A stretch of 37,633 nucleotides of DNA from RGIG5681 sp034180345 (GTDB taxonomy: Bacteria; Bacillota_I; Bacilli_A; Erysipelotrichales; Erysipelotrichaceae). A program made the position numbers and the translations under genes. The stretch covers positions 1 to 37,633 of the forward strand of contig JAXFOQ010000039.1 of NCBI GenBank assembly GCA_034180345.1, read 5' to 3'. The first letter of the stretch is position 1. Every line of letters begins with the position of its first letter. Of the stretch, positions 1 to 6,695 are shown in pieces. The notes under the pieces were generated by a model. The model was not told the origin of the DNA, made no database searches, and saw nothing but the letters and a program-made list of their open reading frames with translations.

Positions 1-2
1 CA

Positions 3-110
3 GTAGAAGAATACATATACTACTACAATCACAATCGTATTCAGTCAAAAACAAAATGGATGCCTCCCATCATATTTAGGGAAACATCCACTCGAATGTG
101 TTATAACTAA
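3..110 (+). CDS. IS3-family transposase, C-terminal end (cut by window edge)
   Basis: An open frame enters from the left edge and ends at TAA 108-110. It encodes about 35 residues containing EEYIYYYNHNRIQSK followed by a W-x-P-P motif. This is the typical end of the DDE integrase core of IS3/IS150-type transposases (YixYYNxxRiQ...lxgxsP). Only the tail is in the window, so I cannot say whether the element is intact. It lies just beyond the terminator of the PTS IIA operon. Confidence 0.8.
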   Translation, partial: VEEYIYYYNHNRIQSKTKWMPPIIFRETSTRMCYN

Positions 111-120
111 ATTAATTAAT

Positions 121-146
121 TTGTCCAGGATTCTGGGTACAGCTTA
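121..146 (+). mobile_element. Right end (terminal inverted repeat) of the IS3/IS150-like element
   Basis: Directly after the transposase stop lies TTGTCCAGGATTCTGGGTAC followed by AGCTTA. From memory this resembles the right inverted repeats of IS150-group elements (TTGTCCAA...TGGGTGCAGT). The left end is outside the window, so the exact boundary and any target duplication cannot be defined. Confidence 0.55.
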
Positions 147-181
147 TATTATAAGGGTTTTTATTTCTTATTTGTAAATTA

Positions 182-204
182 AAAGATAGTATTAAACTAT
201 CTTT
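182..204 (-). terminator. Rho-independent terminator of the glycosylasparaginase-mupG-IIA operon
   Basis: Perfect inverted repeat with arms AAAGATAGT (182-190) and ACTATCTTT (196-204) and a 5-base loop, 9 bases past the IIA stop. Read on the minus strand the second arm runs into a T-rich stretch. The stem is AT-rich, so strength is uncertain. It implies that the operon ends with the IIA gene and has no IIB/IIC downstream. Confidence 0.6.
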
Positions 205-212
205 ATATCAGA

Positions 213-521
213 TTATTTATGTAGTTGATGATAAAGTTCAATTAATTCTTCGACCATAATTTTAATTGTTTCAGCACTCATTAATTGATCTTCAGCATGT
301 AACAATAATAATGAAACTTCGGTTTTATTACCACTGGCCTCATTGGTTATTAATTGTGCGTGTACCTTGTGTCCTTCAATAAAATAATCGTTACCTTCAT
401 TAATTAATTTTTCTGCTTCTTCAAAATTACCCTTACGCGCCTTTTGCATAGCTTCAATATAATTGGCTCGGGCTGTTCCTACTGCTGAAATAATTTTGAA
501 ACAAATCATTTCCATGTCCAT
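213..521 (-). CDS. PTS lactose/cellobiose-family IIA component (copy 1)
   Basis: A cytoplasmic phosphocarrier that passes phosphate from HPr to a IIB domain. The 102-residue length is standard for lactose/cellobiose-class IIA. The phosphorylated His sits in LLLLHAEDQLMSAE, matching the family pattern hxHAqDHLM. ATG is preceded by a strong AGGAGG. It is the last gene of a three-gene operon after the mupG paralogue, with a 2-base gap. No IIB or IIC gene accompanies it, so it must either serve a permease encoded elsewhere or share the IIB/IIC at 17622-19286. It is a diverged paralogue of the IIA at 15744. Confidence 0.92.
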   Translation of the reverse strand: MDMEMICFKIISAVGTARANYIEAMQKARKGNFEEAEKLINEGNDYFIEGHKVHAQLITNEASGNKTEVSLLLLHAEDQLMSAETIKIMVEELIELYHQLHK

Positions 522-523
522 AT

Positions 524-1606
524 TTATATCCTCCTAAAATTAAATTTTTGATTGTCCTTAAGTTTATTTACTAAAATCATTTCAAAATCATTTAAATGAC
601 CGATGATATTTCTGCCACCATCATTTTTAAAGGGTTTTAAAACAATTTGTAATTCTTTTTCATAATGAGGGCAATTATGATTGACGATTAGTACATCACC
701 AATATTGAAATATTCTTTACTGTCAGGCTTGGCTTTAATTAATATGTTCTTATTTAATCTGCCAAGGCTGGATCTAATCATATAATCACCACAGTCAGGG
801 CGCCTGATATGCAGGGTATCATTTAAGATATGTAGTTCATCCTCACTAATATTATCTATACTATTTAATTTAAAATCAATACTGTCGCTGTTTAAGTTAC
901 TTAATAATGATAGTTCTTCATCACTGGCATAGGCATTTCCGATTAATACATCATTAACACCATCAATCATCATCATTAATCTTAATTGATCATCAATGGG
1001 CAGATCTCTAGTATCTTCAATTGTCGGTAAACCCTCAGCAACAGGCCACGGACCAAAGGTGTTTTTGGCATTGCTGGAAATAAAGGCGGCATTATTGATG
1101 CCCAAATTTATAAATTGATGATTAAATTCTTCGTATTTTTCAATACTTAAACCCGTATATCGAAGTGGATAAAAATTTGCACAAACACACATATTGTTAC
1201 GGTTGGCACCAAGCTCTAAAAGATATTTAAGATTTAGATGACTTGAACCGTTAAACTCAATTTTAATATGGTAGGGATTATTGGTCATTAAGACATAGTC
1301 ATAATCACTAAACGGCCCATCTAATCTAATGATGTCAATTCCCATCTTTTTAAATTTACTTAAATCTTTGGGACTGACACCAAATAGTTTAAACACTTCG
1401 CTGTTGGTGTCTATTGATATTTCAAAACCCAATTGATGGGCCTTTTCAATTGTTTTAACGAATTTGTCATACATATCAACACTTGCGGATAATAGGCACA
1501 TAAATACGCGTTTATAACCAAGCTTTGCAGCCTTTTCTAAATAGATGACATCATTCTCATAATTTGAATGGGCAGGATATACACTAATACCTAATTTATT
1601 AATCAT
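524..1606 (-). CDS. MupG-like 6-phospho-glycosidase (DUF871 family), diverged paralogue
   Basis: The 360-residue TIM-barrel-type protein opens with LGISVYP and contains NFYPLRYTGLS and TFGPWPVAEGLPT, features of DUF871. The characterised family member is S. aureus MupG, which hydrolyses MurNAc-6-P-GlcNAc. Compared with the paralogue at 19365, several positions I recall as conserved differ: the family HNFYP is ANFYP here (Ala143 instead of His), RLDxGFS is RLDGPFS, and the LExHR motif is IEDTR. Substrate specificity may therefore have shifted. GGAG precedes the ATG. It lies between a glycosylasparaginase and a PTS IIA, so the natural substrate is probably a phosphorylated GlcNAc-containing glycoside. 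Confidence 0.85.
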   Translation of the reverse strand: MINKLGISVYPAHSNYENDVIYLEKAAKLGYKRVFMCLLSASVDMYDKFVKTIEKAHQLGFEISIDTNSEVFKLFGVSPKDLSKFKKMGIDIIRLDGPFSDYDYVLMTNNPYHIKIEFNGSSHLNLKYLLELGANRNNMCVCANFYPLRYTGLSIEKYEEFNHQFINLGINNAAFISSNAKNTFGPWPVAEGLPTIEDTRDLPIDDQLRLMMMIDGVNDVLIGNAYASDEELSLLSNLNSDSIDFKLNSIDNISEDELHILNDTLHIRRPDCGDYMIRSSLGRLNKNILIKAKPDSKEYFNIGDVLIVNHNCPHYEKELQIVLKPFKNDGGRNIIGHLNDFEMILVNKLKDNQKFNFRRI

Positions 1607-1627
1607 CAGTTAAATCTCCAATTATAA

Positions 1628-2584
1628 TTAAAGTTTTAATTCTGCAGTTCTAGTTTTCATATAGTCATCAAGCCAGGCTTGAGTTGCTTGAGTGATGATC
1701 ATTTTACCGTTTTCATTTTTTACCAAATAAACTATTGGTTCTTGTTTTTCACTGGCATATACAAAGGAAAAACCATCAATGTTTGTGGCAACACCCATAT
1801 TGCCATCTTTATCTAGGGCTACAATTGATAAATCTCCAGCTTTTAAACGCTTATCAATTAAACGTTTATTTAAATCATTAACAGCTTTTTCACAGGCTTG
1901 TTGTACAGCCATTCCTTGTTTCATTAACGAAACAACCTCATATGATATGCAACCCTTCATTAAGTCTTCGCCAAGCCCCGTAGCACTGCAAGCGCCATAT
2001 TCCGAATCGGCATAAAAGCCAGAACCAACAATTGGACTATCACCAATTCGACCGCTTTTTTTCATAAATAAACCCGAGGTTGAAGTTCCTACACATATTT
2101 TATGATTTTGATCGAGTGCGCAAATACCGACAGTATCATGGCCGATATAGGGTTTTAATTCTGCTTCTTTTAAAGAATTGATCCTTTTCTGATAGTGGAT
2201 AATAGCACGATCACTTAACATATTTTGACGGACAAAGCCATGTTTATGTGCATATTTTTCAGCACCTTCGGCCGATAGTACACAATTTACTTTTTCATGT
2301 GATAATGCCCTGGCAATCTTAATGGGATTTTTATAGTCTTTAATGGCCATGATGGCCCCAATATCAAAGCTATCACCATCCATATAGCCAGCATCAAGTT
2401 CGACAACCATTTCTTCATTTGGCAAACCGCCATAACCCACTGATTTGAAATAAGGGAAATCTTCAATTTCACTGATAGCCATTTCAATCGCATCGCCAGC
2501 ATTTATTTCGTTGTTGTTTAATTTATTTGAAGCATTAGTAATAGCTTCTAGCGCCATGCGCCATGTTCCAATCATTGCCCACAT
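1628..2584 (-). CDS. N4-(beta-N-acetylglucosaminyl)-L-asparaginase (glycosylasparaginase)
   Basis: An Ntn hydrolase of the T2 family that cleaves the GlcNAc-Asn bond and normally self-processes to expose a catalytic Thr. HDTVGI places that nucleophile at Thr151. The glycosylasparaginase signature follows: GTSTSGLFMKKSGRIGDSPI, then GSGFYAD and ACSATGLGED. No signal peptide is visible, so it acts in the cytoplasm on imported substrate. I chose ATG 2584 (MWAMIGTW) because TTGGAGG lies directly upstream. The more upstream ATG at 2602 overlaps the predicted -10 box and cannot be transcribed. It is first in the operon with a MupG paralogue and PTS IIA. Some lactobacilli are known to use glycosylated asparagine through a related enzyme. 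Confidence 0.88.
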   Translation of the reverse strand: MWAMIGTWRMALEAITNASNKLNNNEINAGDAIEMAISEIEDFPYFKSVGYGGLPNEEMVVELDAGYMDGDSFDIGAIMAIKDYKNPIKIARALSHEKVNCVLSAEGAEKYAHKHGFVRQNMLSDRAIIHYQKRINSLKEAELKPYIGHDTVGICALDQNHKICVGTSTSGLFMKKSGRIGDSPIVGSGFYADSEYGACSATGLGEDLMKGCISYEVVSLMKQGMAVQQACEKAVNDLNKRLIDKRLKAGDLSIVALDKDGNMGVATNIDGFSFVYASEKQEPIVYLVKNENGKMIITQATQAWLDDYMKTRTAELKL

Positions 2585-2593
2585 AACAACCTC

Positions 2594-2629
2594 CAATAAC
2601 ATTATAACTTAAACACTTAATTTAGAATT
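2594..2629 (-). promoter_or_regulatory. Promoter of the glycosylasparaginase operon
   Basis: A -10 box TATAAT occupies 2601-2606 (minus strand). The position for -35 (2624-2629) reads AATTCT, a poor match. The predicted start near 2594 makes the mRNA begin essentially at the GGAGG ribosome-binding site, about 10 bases before the ATG. The poor -35 together with the palindrome at 2639-2654 fits activator-dependent transcription. Confidence 0.6.
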
Positions 2630-2638
2630 TAGGCTTTT

Positions 2639-2654
2639 TTCCTTATATTAGGAA
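2639..2654. promoter_or_regulatory. Predicted activator operator, site 3 (TTCCT-N6-AGGAA)
   Basis: TTCCTTATATTAGGAA is a dyad of the same type as the two perfect TTCCTA-N4-TAGGAA palindromes at 3580-3613, with one arm base different. Its centre (2646.5) is 45.5 bp upstream of the 3' end of the -10 box of the glycosylasparaginase operon. The other two sites have exactly the same distance to their promoters. Confidence 0.7.
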
Positions 2655-2662
2655 TGAATATT

Positions 2663-3535
2663 TTATCCTTTATATTCGCCAATATTATGTCGATAGAAAC
2701 CACCATAGAAGTTCTCAGTCTTTAAGACATTGATAATGGCCTTAGGATCTTCTTTTTTAATTAGTTTAATAATATCTTTCAGTTCATAGCTTGATACTAC
2801 ACTATGACATAGGTAGTTTTCTTCCTTAGAATAGCCCCCATAGCTTTTGGTTACAGTTATTCCATGACGATAAACATTGGTATAGCTTTTAATAATCTCC
2901 TCAGGATATTTAGTGGTTATCTGTAGGGTTATTTGATCATAACGATGATGAAAGCTTTCAATCGTCTTGGTACTGACAAATTGAAAGATAATAGAATAGC
3001 CTGCATATTTAAAACCGAAGATAAACCCGAAGACAATAAGCATGATGGTATTAAAGATAAAGACATAAGACCAGATGGACTTACCAATCTTATTAGACAC
3101 ATAAAGAGCAATAAAATCAGTACCACCAGTACTGGCATCAGCCTTTAGGGCTAAAACCGTACACATACCATAGACTACCCCGCCTATTAGACAATTAAGC
3201 ATAATATCATCAAATAAAGGAGTGAAGTTTAAAAATTGTAACAGTATTGAGGTTAGGACAAGTTGAATACATGAGAGGATTGTAAACTTTAAAGAGATAC
3301 CCTTAATACATAAGATAATGGCTGGTAGATTAAATAAGATAATACCCAAAGAAATACTGAAGTTAAAACCAAATTCATTACTAATCTTACTGATTAAAAT
3401 TGATAAACCTGTAAACCCACTTGAAAGTAAATGTGCAGGAAGCACAAAGGTCTTAATCGCAAAGCATTGAATAAGACTTGATATCAGCACCAGAACAATA
3501 CATGAAAGAAGGTGAAAAGTTTTTTTATCGTACAT
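2663..3535 (-). CDS. YitT family (DUF161/DUF2179) membrane protein
   Basis: The 290-residue protein has about five to six hydrophobic segments in its first 200 residues, including the family features LPAHLLSSGFTGLSIL near residue 35 and TGGTDFIALYVSNKIGKS near 135. A soluble C-terminal DUF2179 domain ends in FYGGFYRHNIGEYKG. Substrate and function of YitT proteins are unknown. I chose ATG 3535 because a TATAAT lies exactly six bases upstream, making the transcript leaderless. An ATG at 3562 is possible, but it lies upstream of that -10 box and has no ribosome-binding site. A predicted shared operator ties it to the PTS-type regulator next door. Confidence 0.85.
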   Translation of the reverse strand: MYDKKTFHLLSCIVLVLISSLIQCFAIKTFVLPAHLLSSGFTGLSILISKISNEFGFNFSISLGIILFNLPAIILCIKGISLKFTILSCIQLVLTSILLQFLNFTPLFDDIMLNCLIGGVVYGMCTVLALKADASTGGTDFIALYVSNKIGKSIWSYVFIFNTIMLIVFGFIFGFKYAGYSIIFQFVSTKTIESFHHRYDQITLQITTKYPEEIIKSYTNVYRHGITVTKSYGGYSKEENYLCHSVVSSYELKDIIKLIKKEDPKAIINVLKTENFYGGFYRHNIGEYKG

Positions 3536-3541
3536 ATTGAT

Positions 3542-3569
3542 ATTATAACCCCTTGTCATCAATAATAAA
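3542..3569 (-). promoter_or_regulatory. Promoter of the yitT-like gene (leaderless type)
   Basis: TATAAT occupies 3542-3547 on the minus strand, followed by six bases and then ATG 3535. The -35 position (3564-3569) reads TTTATT, a weak match. The palindrome at 3580-3595 is centred 45.5 bp upstream of the 3' end of the -10 box. Confidence 0.65.
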
Positions 3570-3579
3570 TTATGATTAT

Positions 3580-3595
3580 TTCCTATATTTAGGAA
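3580..3595. promoter_or_regulatory. Predicted activator operator, site 1 (perfect TTCCTA-N4-TAGGAA)
   Basis: TTCCTATATTTAGGAA is a perfect 6-bp-arm palindrome. It serves the minus-strand yitT promoter: its centre, 3587.5, is 45.5 bp from the 3' end of that -10 box. Its centre is 17 bp from that of site 2. Confidence 0.75.
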
Positions 3596-3613
3596 TTTCC
3601 TAGCATTAGGAAA
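3596..3613. promoter_or_regulatory. Predicted activator operator, site 2 (perfect TTTCCTA-N4-TAGGAAA)
   Basis: TTTCCTAGCATTAGGAAA is a perfect 7-bp-arm palindrome. Its centre (3604.5) is 45.5 bp upstream of the 3' end of the -10 box (3645-3650) of the regulator gene, so the regulator is probably autoregulated. Confidence 0.75.
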
Positions 3614-3621
3614 TAATAATT

Positions 3622-3650
3622 ATTAAAATAATAATATTTTATATTATGAT
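3622..3650 (+). promoter_or_regulatory. Promoter of the PRD regulator gene (leaderless type)
   Basis: The -10 box TATGAT (3645-3650) is followed by six bases and then ATG 3657. No ribosome-binding site fits before the ATG. The -35 position (3622-3627, ATTAAA) is poor, as at the two partner promoters. Confidence 0.6.
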
Positions 3651-3656
3651 AGGGTT

Positions 3657-5567
3657 ATGAAATATGATAATCGTCAATATAAGCTATTGATGCTTTTGGA
3701 AAATCAATCAACATGGATTACAGGCAAAGAACTCGCAAAGCTTTTAAATGTTACGGATAGGACCATTAGAAGTGATATTAATGCGATTAATAGTGAGTAT
3801 GAAAGTCCTATTATTGAATCTAATTTACGGATGGGTTATCGGATTGATTTTTCTAATTATCAAAAATTAACTAGTGATGAAACTTATTTTATTCCGACCA
3901 CACCCTTAGAAAGATGTACCTATATTCTTCAAAAATTATTGACTAAAAAACAGAAGGTCAATATTAATTCTTTGGCTAATGAAATTTATATCAGTGAATA
4001 TTCATTAGAAAATGATCTTAAACGCATTAAAGATTATCTTGAAGAATATGATGATATTTTTATTAAGCGTCGTAATAATTATATTATGTTGGAAGGCTGT
4101 GAAAAAAGTAAGCGTAAATTATATAAGGATATGTTGGTGAGGGAAACACAAAAGAATTTTTTAAATTTTAATGAAATTGCAGGTCTTTATCAACGCTTTG
4201 ATTTATTGAAGGCTAAAGAAATTCTTGAAAGACTGTTTATTGAATATAATTATGAAATTAATGAAGTTTTATTTCCAACTTTACTTATTCATCTGGGAGT
4301 GGCTATTGATCGTATGATGGATTATAACTATATTGATTCACCTAAGGATAATAAAAATGTAGTTAATTCGATTGAATATGAGATTGCGGATAAATTTTTT
4401 AGTGAATTATCCAAGCTTTATCATATTAATTCCAATAAGGCGGAAATTAGTTTTTTTGCACTACTTTTAGCCGTCAACAAGGGTTATGATTATAGTAAAG
4501 ATTTATTATTAACTAAGGAAAAACAAAAATACAATCTTATTGTCAATGATGTTATTGAGTATATTTATCATCAATTCGGTATTGATTTTTCAAGTAATAA
4601 AGATTTGATTGCTGGTCTTGGTTTGCATATTCAGGCCTTGATGGAACGCACTAAAAAGCAGACTCCTGCCAGTAATTTGTATTTGGATGAAATTAAAAAA
4701 CGCTTTCCCTTGGTCTTTGATTTGGCAGTATCAGCTTCCAATTATTTAAGTAAAATCTTAAATATCTATATTAATGAAGCAGAAATCGGCTTTATTGCCT
4801 TACATTTGGGGATGGCTTATGAACAGTTAAATCTTAATAAGTATCGGGCGGTGATTATTTTTCCTAAGACCCAAGCCATCAGTAAGGTTCCGATTGCGAA
4901 GATTGCGAATATTTTTGAGGAACATTTGATGATTGTTCAAAGCTTTAATTATTTTGAAGAAGAAAAAGTAAAGGCTTTAAATCCTGATCTGATAATTTGT
5001 AGCACCCCCTTAAAACATAAGCTTAAAATTCCGACAGTTCAAATATCATTCTTTATTAATCATGAGGATGAAAGTAAAATTTATGAGAAAATTTTAGAGC
5101 TTAAACATGAAAAACTTAAAAATGAATATAAAAAATATATTGATCAAGTAATTCTTGAAGATCATTTTTACTACGGTAATAATTTTACTAAAGAAGAAGA
5201 TGCTTTAAGGTTTATGGTTGATAAACTTTTAATTGACGGCTATGTGGATGATTGTTTTTATAGCAGTGTTTTAGAACGAGAAAAATATTCCCCAACATCA
5301 TTTGCCTATGGCTTTGCAATACCACATGCCTTAGACAGTTGTTTAGTAAAGAAGACGGCAATCTCAGTAATGATTTTAGATAAACCGATTAAATGGGGTG
5401 AATATGAGGTTAAGGCCATCTTTCTTTTGGCAGTTGAAAGATTTGATAATAATATTATTAAATTATTTTTTGAATGGATTACTGTGCTTGCGGATGATGT
5501 ATCTGAGTTATCAAAACTTTTTGAATGTCATAATTATGATACATTTATGAGATTATTAAAACAATAA
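3657..5567 (+). CDS. PRD-domain transcriptional activator with EIIB-like and EIIA domains (MtlR/LicR type)
   Basis: The 636-residue multidomain regulator opens with a winged-helix HTH (about 5-60, containing TGKELAKLLNVTDRTIRSDI) and a second HTH region (about 85-150). Two PRDs follow: His212 in LLIHLGVAIDR, then His324 in LGLHIQALMERT and His383 in IALHLGMAYE. A IIB-like segment (about 405-490) lacks the usual Cys. A C-terminal EIIA of the mannitol/fructose class has active His557 in FAIPHALD. The second PRD1 histidine position reads FFALLLAVN, so it appears lost. Such proteins are DNA-binding activators controlled by PTS phosphorylation, not RNA antiterminators. Three matching palindromes upstream of its own gene, the yitT-like gene and the glycosylasparaginase operon are its likely targets. 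No ribosome-binding site is present. Confidence 0.9.
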   Translation: MKYDNRQYKLLMLLENQSTWITGKELAKLLNVTDRTIRSDINAINSEYESPIIESNLRMGYRIDFSNYQKLTSDETYFIPTTPLERCTYILQKLLTKKQKVNINSLANEIYISEYSLENDLKRIKDYLEEYDDIFIKRRNNYIMLEGCEKSKRKLYKDMLVRETQKNFLNFNEIAGLYQRFDLLKAKEILERLFIEYNYEINEVLFPTLLIHLGVAIDRMMDYNYIDSPKDNKNVVNSIEYEIADKFFSELSKLYHINSNKAEISFFALLLAVNKGYDYSKDLLLTKEKQKYNLIVNDVIEYIYHQFGIDFSSNKDLIAGLGLHIQALMERTKKQTPASNLYLDEIKKRFPLVFDLAVSASNYLSKILNIYINEAEIGFIALHLGMAYEQLNLNKYRAVIIFPKTQAISKVPIAKIANIFEEHLMIVQSFNYFEEEKVKALNPDLIICSTPLKHKLKIPTVQISFFINHEDESKIYEKILELKHEKLKNEYKKYIDQVILEDHFYYGNNFTKEEDALRFMVDKLLIDGYVDDCFYSSVLEREKYSPTSFAYGFAIPHALDSCLVKKTAISVMILDKPIKWGEYEVKAIFLLAVERFDNNIIKLFFEWITVLADDVSELSKLFECHNYDTFMRLLKQ

Positions 5568-5581
5568 ATAGCGAAGACTAA

Positions 5582-5590
5582 TGTTATAAT
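5582..5590 (+). promoter_or_regulatory. Extended -10 promoter TGTTATAAT for the ArAE-type gene
   Basis: TGT followed by TATAAT (5585-5590) is an extended -10 promoter. Six bases later comes ATG 5597, so the transcript would be leaderless. The same TGTTATAAT appears at 17588 and 27806. Confidence 0.65.
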
Positions 5591-5596
5591 TTGAGA

Positions 5597-6553
5597 ATGA
5601 AAAAGTATTTATTGGTTAGTATTAAAATTGTAGTGGCAACAATGTTGTCGATTGTTGTAGCACAGATGATGAATTTAATTAATCCGCTATCAGCTGGAAT
5701 TATTGCGATTTTAAGTATTTTAGAAACTAGAAAAATTACTTTTAAAAAATCAATACAAAGAATATTATCATCATTATTGGCCTTGGTTATTGCGGCTATT
5801 TGTTTTAGTGTTTTTGGATATAATTTATCAGCCCTTGCCTTATTTTTATTAGTTTATTCTTTAATGGCATATATTCTGAAAATTGAGGTTGGCATTACAC
5901 CTTCAATGGTTTTGGTTACTCATTTATTAATTGCTAAAGATACCAGTATTTCTTTCTTATTTAATGAATTATTGTTGATGGTCATCGGTTCGCTTTTTGC
6001 GAATATTTGTAATATCTATATGCTTAATAATCATCATAAATTAAGTGAAATAAAAAAGAACATCGAACAATTAGAAAAGAAGATATTATATACCTTTGAA
6101 ATTTTATTGGTAGAGCCTGATTACAACCATCATCTTGATGAGGATTTGAAACTTTTGAATGACTTATGTAATGAGGGTAGGGGTTTTGCGAAAGAGGATT
6201 TAGATAATTCATTACTTAATGAAGATCGCTATAACGATAATTATTTTAAGATGCGTGCCAAACAGTATGCAGTGTTAAATAAAATATATGTAAATTTAAT
6301 TTATATCAATGAACCGATTATCGAAGCTCAAAAGATTGCCGAAGTTATGCACATTATCGCAATGCAACTCCACGAAGATAATGACTGTCGAGCTTTGATT
6401 GCTGATTGTGATGCATTATATACCCACTATGCACATACTAAGCTTCCAAAAACTCGTGATGAATTTGAAAAAAGAGCGATATTATTTCAAATTCTTAATG
6501 AAATGTCTTTGTTTTTGGCATATAAAAATGAATTTATTGTGAACGATAGATAA
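5597..6553 (+). CDS. Aromatic acid exporter family (ArAE_1/DUF939) membrane protein
   Basis: The 318-residue protein begins with four hydrophobic segments in residues 5-145, including NLINPLSAGIIAILSI and VGITPSMVLVTHLLIAKD. A cytoplasmic C-terminal helical half of about 170 residues follows, as in the DUF939 family. Members are predicted exporters of aromatic or other organic acids; the real substrate is unknown. ATG 5597 is preferred over the in-frame TTG at 5591, because the -10 box ends at 5590 and TTG would lie upstream of the mRNA start. It follows the PRD regulator by 30 bp but has its own promoter. Confidence 0.82.
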   Translation: MKKYLLVSIKIVVATMLSIVVAQMMNLINPLSAGIIAILSILETRKITFKKSIQRILSSLLALVIAAICFSVFGYNLSALALFLLVYSLMAYILKIEVGITPSMVLVTHLLIAKDTSISFLFNELLLMVIGSLFANICNIYMLNNHHKLSEIKKNIEQLEKKILYTFEILLVEPDYNHHLDEDLKLLNDLCNEGRGFAKEDLDNSLLNEDRYNDNYFKMRAKQYAVLNKIYVNLIYINEPIIEAQKIAEVMHIIAMQLHEDNDCRALIADCDALYTHYAHTKLPKTRDEFEKRAILFQILNEMSLFLAYKNEFIVNDR

Positions 6554-6604
6554 AAAAGCAATTCTTACTTTTTTAAGTATTTTATAAGTGTTATTATAGA
6601 GATG

Positions 6605-6688
6605 ATGAAAAAAATATTTCCAAAAATTATGATTGTTATTATTGTGTTATTGATGATAATGAGCATATTACCTAGTATGAGGGCTTAA
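6605..6688 (+). CDS. Tiny single-pass membrane peptide (27 aa)
   Basis: A 27-codon ORF (28 if the ATG at 6602 is used) encodes MKKIFPKIMIVIIVLLMIMS and then ILPSMRA: a positively charged start and one transmembrane helix. An extended -10 (TGTTATTAT, 6589-6597) lies so close that translation would begin at or within a base of the mRNA 5' end. It stops 7 bases before the GlmU-like gene, which lacks a ribosome-binding site, so translation may be coupled. Size and layout recall small Firmicutes membrane peptides such as Prli42, but the sequence is too short to assign. Confidence 0.5.
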   Translation: MKKIFPKIMIVIIVLLMIMSILPSMRA

Positions 6689-6695
6689 TTTTATT

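Noticed and set aside
1779..2015. Plus-strand ORF inside the glycosylasparaginase gene
   Set aside because: Opposite-strand shadow of a well-conserved coding region, with no ribosome-binding site or promoter.
3657..5567. BglG-type RNA antiterminator
   Set aside because: There is an N-terminal winged-helix DNA-binding domain rather than an RNA-binding CAT domain, and DNA palindromes with fixed promoter spacing are present.
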